DNA of 16,760 nucleotides. It comes from Patescibacteria group bacterium. GTDB taxonomy: Bacteria > Patescibacteria > Microgenomatia > Levybacterales > UBA12049. Within the stretch, counting starts at the first letter, position 1, and each line of letters starts with the position of its first letter. The stretch covers positions 1 through 16,760 of the forward strand of contig JAMCTM010000047.1 of assembly GCA_023379465.1 (NCBI GenBank), read 5' to 3'. Made by a program: the position numbers and the translations under genes. Below the pieces are notes generated by a model that was given only the letters and a program-made list of their open reading frames with translations, did not search any database and was not told the origin of the DNA. Below are positions 12,647-16,760 of this stretch, piece by piece.

Positions 12647-13828
12647 ATGGACAAGATTGATGAGATTTTAACACGCGGGGTTGCCAATATAATCCCTTCA
12701 TATAATGAGCTGGGGAAAATCTTGCAATCCGGCAAGAAACTAAATGTTTATTTCGGTATTGATCCCACGGCCACCAAAATCCATCTCGGTCACGCCGTAC
12801 CTCTTCGCAAATTGCAGGGCTTTGCCAAAGCAGGACATAATGTTACCTTTTTAATCGGGGATTTTACGGCGCTGATTGGAGACACCTCCGACAAAGACAG
12901 CGAAAGACCTGTGCTTACCCCAGGGGAGATTGCGGAAAATTTTAAAACATACAAAAAACAGGCTGAAAAAATACTTGATTTTTCAAAAATTAAGGTCCGT
13001 TATAACAGCCAATGGCTAAATAAGTTATCTTTCCCCGAAATAGTAAGGCTTACCCAGCAATTTTCCTTTGGCGATTTTGCCTCAAGGGAGTTAATCAGGA
13101 ACAGGTTAAAACAAGGCAAACGAGTGGGGCTACACGAAGGATTATATCCTGCCATGCAGGGCTACGACAGCTATTTTATGGATGCCGACATTCAGCTTGG
13201 GGGAACAGATCAAACATTTAATATGCAGGCGGGCAGACTGCTGCAGAGAAACTGGAGGAATAAAGAATCCTTTATAATAACCACACAGTTTCTAACAGGC
13301 ACCGACGGGAGAAAAATGAGCAAAAGCTGGGGAAATGCGATTTGGCTTGATGACACGCCGGAAGACATGTATATAAAAATTATGTCCATTAAAGACGAGC
13401 TTATTGCTGAATATTATGCCCTGGCAACCAACACCCCCCTTGAAGAGATTAAAAAAATAGAACAAGAAATTAAAAACGCAAACCCCATGCGGCTAAAAGA
13501 AAATCTTGCCTCTAAGATAGTTGCTGAACTATACGATCAAAAAACCTCTAAAAAGGCGGCGGCATTTTTCAGCAAAACCGTCCAGCACAAAGAACTTCCT
13601 CAGGATATGCCAATCTACCAATACGCCAGTAAAAAAAAGACCAATATTATTGATTTACTGATTAAAACCAAACTAACAACCAGCAAATCAGAGGCAAAAC
13701 GGCTTATTGAGCAAAACGGCGTTTCTCTAAACAATAAACTTATTGATAACCCCAATGTTATAGTTGAGCTGAAAGATGAACAATTGTTAAAGGTAGGCAA
13801 AAGAAAATATGTCAGAATTAGATGTTAA
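12647..13828 (+). CDS. tyrS: Tyrosyl-tRNA synthetase
   Basis: This class I synthetase charges tRNA-Tyr. It is 393 aa, near normal length. The Rossmann catalytic domain contains the HIGH-type motif HLGH (46-49, in GIDPTATKIHLGHAVPLR) and the KMSKS loop (223-227, TDGRKMSKSWGN). Tyrosine-site residues lie around YDSYFMDADIQLGGTDQTFN (173-192). A C-terminal S4 RNA-binding domain covers about 333-390 (IDLLIKTKLTTSKSEAKRLI, then GVSLNNKLI). The ATG at 12647 is fixed by the extended -10 ending 7 bases earlier and by the N-terminal fit. The gene is divergent from the PBP gene with a 55-bp shared control region. Downstream, 28 bases separate it from a 34-codon membrane ORF. Confidence 0.97.
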   Translation: MDKIDEILTRGVANIIPSYNELGKILQSGKKLNVYFGIDPTATKIHLGHAVPLRKLQGFAKAGHNVTFLIGDFTALIGDTSDKDSERPVLTPGEIAENFKTYKKQAEKILDFSKIKVRYNSQWLNKLSFPEIVRLTQQFSFGDFASRELIRNRLKQGKRVGLHEGLYPAMQGYDSYFMDADIQLGGTDQTFNMQAGRLLQRNWRNKESFIITTQFLTGTDGRKMSKSWGNAIWLDDTPEDMYIKIMSIKDELIAEYYALATNTPLEEIKKIEQEIKNANPMRLKENLASKIVAELYDQKTSKKAAAFFSKTVQHKELPQDMPIYQYASKKKTNIIDLLIKTKLTTSKSEAKRLIEQNGVSLNNKLIDNPNVIVELKDEQLLKVGKRKYVRIRC

Positions 13829-13856
13829 AATAATTAAACGCTAGTTGCTAATTTGT

Positions 13857-13961
13857 ATGGAACTATTTCGCAGACATCAATGGATTTGGAAGGTAATTGT
13901 TGCTGTTTCCTCAATCGCGCTTATTGCGGCATCCGTTCTGCCGTTTATCACGCTTCGCTAG
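13857..13961 (+). CDS. 34-aa single-helix membrane microprotein
   Basis: This short ORF lies in the gap between tyrS and recG (stop TAG 13959-13961, 5 bases before the recG ATG). The product begins MELFRRHQWIWK and continues as one uninterrupted hydrophobic helix from about residue 13 to 31 (VIVAVSSIALIAASVLPFI), ending TLR. A basic, Trp-containing N-terminus before a helix of membrane length is the layout expected of a real one-pass protein with the N-terminus inside. Extending recG upstream to TTG 13853 would read this region in another frame as a Cys-rich peptide unlike any RecG N-terminus, so the microprotein is the better explanation. Function is unknown. No SD or clear promoter is visible, so it may be co-transcribed with tyrS and coupled to recG. 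Confidence 0.6.
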   Translation: MELFRRHQWIWKVIVAVSSIALIAASVLPFITLR

Positions 13962-13966
13962 AGAGT

Positions 13967-16036
13967 ATGAATCTTCAAACATTAATTAAAGATGTTTCAA
14001 GAACATATAAAATGCATGCTTCCCGTTTAGAAAAATTAGGCATTAGGAAACTGGAAGATTTCCTCTACCATTTTCCTTCAAGATACGAGGATTACTCGCT
14101 TATCTCAAAGATATCGCAGATCCAGCCGGGAGAAACCGTCACCATACAGGGAAAAATAGCGGAAATAAAAAATGAATACACCAAAAATTTTAAGAAAATT
14201 CAGAAAGCGATAATCGAAGACGAAACAGGCAGATTAAATATAATATGGTTTAATCAAAGCTATCTCACCCAGGTTATTCATAAAGGACAAAAAATTTCTG
14301 TTGCCGGGGAGGTTTTTTTTGATTTAGGAACACTGATTATTAAATCCCCGGAATACGAACCAATCATAGATAATCTGCCGACCATCCATACCGGCAGAAT
14401 AGTTCCGGTCTATCCGGAAACCAACGGTATTTCCTCAAAATGGCTGCGCCGACAGATATATAAAATCTTGCAAAATAGCAAACAAAATTTGCTCGAGTAT
14501 ATTCCTGACTCAATTTTAAAAAGTAATGATTTAATAAGTTTTAATGAAGCAATAGAACAAATTCATTTTCCTAAAAATAAAGAATATGCTTTAACGGCAA
14601 GAAAAAGACTTTCATTTGACGAGCTGTTATTTTTACAGCTTACTTCTCTAAAAAGAAAACAGAAGTGGATGGAAAACTCGGCCGGGCACGCGCTGTCTAT
14701 CGCTGAGTATAAAAAGGATATTCAAGACTTCCGGAAAAAACTGCCCTTCGAATTAACAGAAGACCAAAAACGGGCGGTTTCTCAAATATTTAAGGACTTA
14801 TCGGGTAAAAAACCCATGAACAGACTACTGGAAGGAGATGTCGGCAGCGGAAAAACAGTTGTTTCCGCAGTCGCCATGTATCTTGCCTACCTGAACGGCT
14901 GCCAATCCGTCTTAATGGCGCCCACCGAAATATTGGCAAGCCAGCACCATAAAACAATCTCCGGGTCCTCGCAGTGTTTCGGGATCAAGGTTGGTTTGCT
15001 AACAGGGGAAAACAAAATCAAAAATCAAGAACAGGAGTCCAAAATCCGTAATTCGAAATCGGCAATTGGCGATTCCAGCCTTGACGTGGTTGTCGGAACC
15101 CACGCGCTTCTTTCAAAAAAAATTAATTTTGAGAAATTGGGTTTGGTCGTAATTGACGAACAGCAGCGCTTCGGAGTGGAGCAAAGGGCTATCATCAGGA
15201 GCAAAGGCAAGAATCCGCATCTCTTAACTATGACAGCCACTCCAATTCCGCGAACCGTCGCTTTAACTCTCTATGGAGATTTGGATCTTTCTTATCTTGA
15301 CGAAATGCCAAAAGGAAGAAAGACGATTAAAACATGGCTTGTGCCAAAAGAAAAAAGGAAAAATGCCTACCGATGGATAAAATCTCAAATCAGAACGCAT
15401 AAAACCCAGGCATTTATAATCTGTCCTTTTATAGAGGAGTCGGAAAGCATGCTTAGCGTTAAAGCCGTAACCAAAGAATACCAAAAACTAAAAAGCGAAG
15501 ATTTTTCGGAGCTTAGAATGGGACTCCTGCACGGAAAACTAAAGGCTAAGGAAAAAGAGGCAATTCTGCAAAAATTTAAAAACAAAGAATTTGATATCCT
15601 TGTGGCAACCCCGATAGTTGAGGTTGGAATTGACATTGCCAACGCGACAATCATCATGATTGAGGGATCGGAACGCTTCGGCCTGGCCCAACTGCATCAG
15701 CTGCGGGGAAGAGTGGGAAGGGGAGAAAAACAATCCTTCTGCCTCTTATTCACGGAATCCAAAAGCAAAGAAACCCTATTAAGGCTAAAGGCAATGGAAA
15801 CCAGAAAAATAGGAAAAGAGCTCGCGGAACTGGATTTAAAACTGCGAGGACCCGGAGAGCTTTACGGCACAATGCAGCACGGGGTCAAACTGCTTAAAAT
15901 CGCCGGTTTTTCCGATTTGGAACTAATAGAAAAAACCAGGAAGGCGGGGGAGGCAATTTTACCGCAAATATCCTCATATCCTGTTCTTTTAAAAAAACTC
16001 GAGGTCTTGAACCAAAGACTGGTCTCCCCGGATTAA
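13967..16036 (+). CDS. recG: ATP-dependent DNA helicase RecG
   Basis: RecG reverses stalled replication forks and processes branched DNA. The protein is 689 aa from ATG 13967, normal length. The start is chosen because the family N-terminus (ASRLEKLGIRKLEDFLYHFP SRYED region) follows at the usual distance. A wedge OB domain covers about 50-145 (GETVTIQGKIAEIKN). Helicase motifs follow: Walker A GDVGSGKT (290-297), DEQQRFG in place of the usual DEQHRFG (397-403), TATPIPRT (423-430), and motif VI QLHQLRGRVGRGEKQ near residue 640. The C-terminal LDLKLRGPGELYGTMQHG is typical. Between motifs Ia and II, a Lys/Asn/Ser-rich insert (about 348-370) is encoded by a repeat-like DNA segment also seen in pheS. 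The TAA stop directly abuts the stop of the opposing pcm. Confidence 0.96.
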   Translation: MNLQTLIKDVSRTYKMHASRLEKLGIRKLEDFLYHFPSRYEDYSLISKISQIQPGETVTIQGKIAEIKNEYTKNFKKIQKAIIEDETGRLNIIWFNQSYLTQVIHKGQKISVAGEVFFDLGTLIIKSPEYEPIIDNLPTIHTGRIVPVYPETNGISSKWLRRQIYKILQNSKQNLLEYIPDSILKSNDLISFNEAIEQIHFPKNKEYALTARKRLSFDELLFLQLTSLKRKQKWMENSAGHALSIAEYKKDIQDFRKKLPFELTEDQKRAVSQIFKDLSGKKPMNRLLEGDVGSGKTVVSAVAMYLAYLNGCQSVLMAPTEILASQHHKTISGSSQCFGIKVGLLTGENKIKNQEQESKIRNSKSAIGDSSLDVVVGTHALLSKKINFEKLGLVVIDEQQRFGVEQRAIIRSKGKNPHLLTMTATPIPRTVALTLYGDLDLSYLDEMPKGRKTIKTWLVPKEKRKNAYRWIKSQIRTHKTQAFIICPFIEESESMLSVKAVTKEYQKLKSEDFSELRMGLLHGKLKAKEKEAILQKFKNKEFDILVATPIVEVGIDIANATIIMIEGSERFGLAQLHQLRGRVGRGEKQSFCLLFTESKSKETLLRLKAMETRKIGKELAELDLKLRGPGELYGTMQHGVKLLKIAGFSDLELIEKTRKAGEAILPQISSYPVLLKKLEVLNQRLVSPD
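15014..15072 (+). repeat. Repeat-like low-complexity insert inside recG
   Basis: This A/T-rich stretch is built from AATCAAAAATCAA and related near-repeats (AAAATCCGTAATTCGAAATC, then GGCAATTGGCGATTCC). It encodes a hydrophilic insert (KIKNQEQESKIRNSKSAIGD) in a loop before DVVVGTHALL. The core ATCAAAAATCAA (15017-15028) is identical to both copies in pheS but is read in another frame. Confidence 0.5.
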
Positions 16037-16672
16037 TTACTTATTTTCCGCCAGAGGAACGAAACGCACCGCTCCAAAATCTTTGCGGATAAGCTTATGG
16101 TGTTTTTTAATTGCCATAATCAATCTCTGCTCCTCCGGCCCCCCGCCGACAGGGGCGATAATTCGCCCCCCGTTGGCAAGCTGGGCTATTAAGGGTAAAG
16201 GGATAACCCGGCAAGAGGCGCTAACAACAATCGCTTCAAACGGCTCGTATTCGGGAAGACCCAGGCAGCCGTTGCCCTGGTAAAGATGAATATTTTTGTA
16301 TTTGAGTCTTTTTATTATTCTCCGCGCCCTCTTATATAAAAACTCTATAATTTCAATGCTATACACCTGTTTTGCCAGTAGGCCTAAAATTGCCGCCTGA
16401 TAACCGGATCCTGTTCCAACCTCCAAAATTTTTTCCGAGCCCCTAAGATGAAGAAGCTGCGCTATTAATCCAACCAGCGACGGCTGGCTGATGGTTTGAT
16501 TTTCACCAATCGGCAAAGCAATATCTAAATATGCCTTTTGTTTATATCCCCGAGGGACAAACAGGTGCCGCGGAACCGAAAGCATTGCCTTTAAGACTTT
16601 TTTGTCGGTAACCCCGGAGGGACAAACCGAAAACTTAACCAATCTTTCCCTCAAGGCTCTATAGTCTGCCAT
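16037..16672 (-). CDS. pcm: Protein-L-isoaspartate O-methyltransferase
   Basis: This enzyme uses S-adenosylmethionine to methylate L-isoaspartyl residues, starting repair of aged proteins. It is 211 aa, normal length. The N-terminal region ends in VPRHLFVP, followed by the substrate-site motif ENQTISQPSLVGLIAQLL. SAM motif I is ILEVGTGSGYQAAIL (about 82-96). Post-motif features are VYSIEI and the GNGCLGLPEYEPFEAIVV segment, where many homologues have GDG. GGRIIAPVG is the usual motif III region. The ATG at 16672 gives the family N-terminus. An extended -10 (TGCTATACC, 16691-16683 on the minus strand) ends 10 bases before it, so the leader would be only about 3 nt. Its stop codon abuts that of recG. 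Confidence 0.95.
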   Translation of the reverse strand: MADYRALRERLVKFSVCPSGVTDKKVLKAMLSVPRHLFVPRGYKQKAYLDIALPIGENQTISQPSLVGLIAQLLHLRGSEKILEVGTGSGYQAAILGLLAKQVYSIEIIEFLYKRARRIIKRLKYKNIHLYQGNGCLGLPEYEPFEAIVVSASCRVIPLPLIAQLANGGRIIAPVGGGPEEQRLIMAIKKHHKLIRKDFGAVRFVPLAENK

Positions 16673-16682
16673 GAATAATTAT

Positions 16683-16691
16683 GGTATAGCA
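16683..16691 (-). promoter_or_regulatory. Extended -10 promoter candidate of pcm
   Basis: Read on the minus strand, TGCTATACC (16691-16683) is an extended -10 element closely similar to the tyrS one (TGCTATACT). It ends 10 bases before the pcm ATG, so the mRNA leader would be about 2-4 nt. No -35 is evident. To its right, ACTGC-ctatc-GCAGT (16711-16725) is a small perfect hairpin of unknown role. Confidence 0.5.
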
Positions 16692-16760
16692 AAATCTAAA
16701 GAAAAGCACAACTGCCTATCGCAGTAGCATCCATTCTCATTAACCCCTGCTATAAAACTA

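Noticed and set aside
12592..12735. N-terminal extension of the PBP frame to 12735 on the minus strand
   Set aside because: It would run 89 bp into tyrS and across both promoters, and adds no signal or domain; the ATG at 12591 has a perfect -10 seven bases upstream.
13853..13966. RecG extension from TTG 13853
   Set aside because: The added peptide is Cys-rich and unlike RecG; ATG 13967 gives the family N-terminus and the region instead encodes a membrane microprotein in another frame.
16748..16756. TGCTATAAA extended -10 at the right edge
   Set aside because: Plausible promoter for a gene beyond the window, but its start codon is not visible, so it is not listed as a feature.
1..16760. CRISPR arrays, insertion sequences, or prophage genes
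   Set aside because: No regularly spaced repeats, transposase, integrase or phage structural motifs were found on either strand.

Overview
The window is a gene-dense stretch of a small bacterial genome with standard stop usage: TGA ends real genes and never falls inside one. Several traits fit the Candidate Phyla Radiation (Patescibacteria), perhaps Microgenomates-like, but this is inference and no marker here was compared with a database. The traits are very short or zero spacers, almost no Shine-Dalgarno (SD) sequences, slimmed tRNA synthetases (ThrRS without TGS, PheT without the inserted OB domain), a DUF5665-like small membrane protein, and the order thrS-infC-rpmI-rplT-pheS-pheT.

Layout. 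Positions 1-184 are non-coding and hold a UUCG-capped terminator belonging to something upstream. Two tRNA genes, Phe(GAA) and Gly(GCC), abut with no spacer (185-335). An unrecognised, more A/T-rich gene (423-1784) follows, flanked by a 10-bp direct repeat. A minus-strand membrane protein with a CxxC in a helix lies at 1873-2433. tRNA-Val(GAC) is at 2624-2700. A plus-strand run then carries an unknown protein, an HD-domain hydrolase and a DUF5665-like protein. It continues with the translation block thrS, infC, rpmI, an unannotated 47-codon basic ORF and rplT. After a dedicated promoter come pheS and pheT. pheT converges with zero gap on a minus-strand class A penicillin-binding protein. That gene is divergent from tyrS, with promoters interleaved in 55 bp. 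After tyrS come a 34-aa one-helix membrane microprotein and recG, which converges with zero gap on a minus-strand protein-L-isoaspartate methyltransferase.

How it works together. Most of the window supports translation: three tRNAs, three aminoacyl-tRNA synthetases, IF3, bL35 and bL20. Cell-wall synthesis (PBP1A), replication-fork rescue (RecG) and protein repair (Pcm) are added. The best regulatory signal is a promoter rule. The unknown gene at 2756, the PBP gene and tyrS each have a -10 hexamer ending exactly 7 nt before the ATG, which implies leaderless mRNAs. Most -10 elements are also of the extended TGn type. The most novel coding candidates are the 47-aa basic ORF inside the ribosomal-protein block, the 34-aa microprotein before recG, and the orphan beside the tRNA pair.
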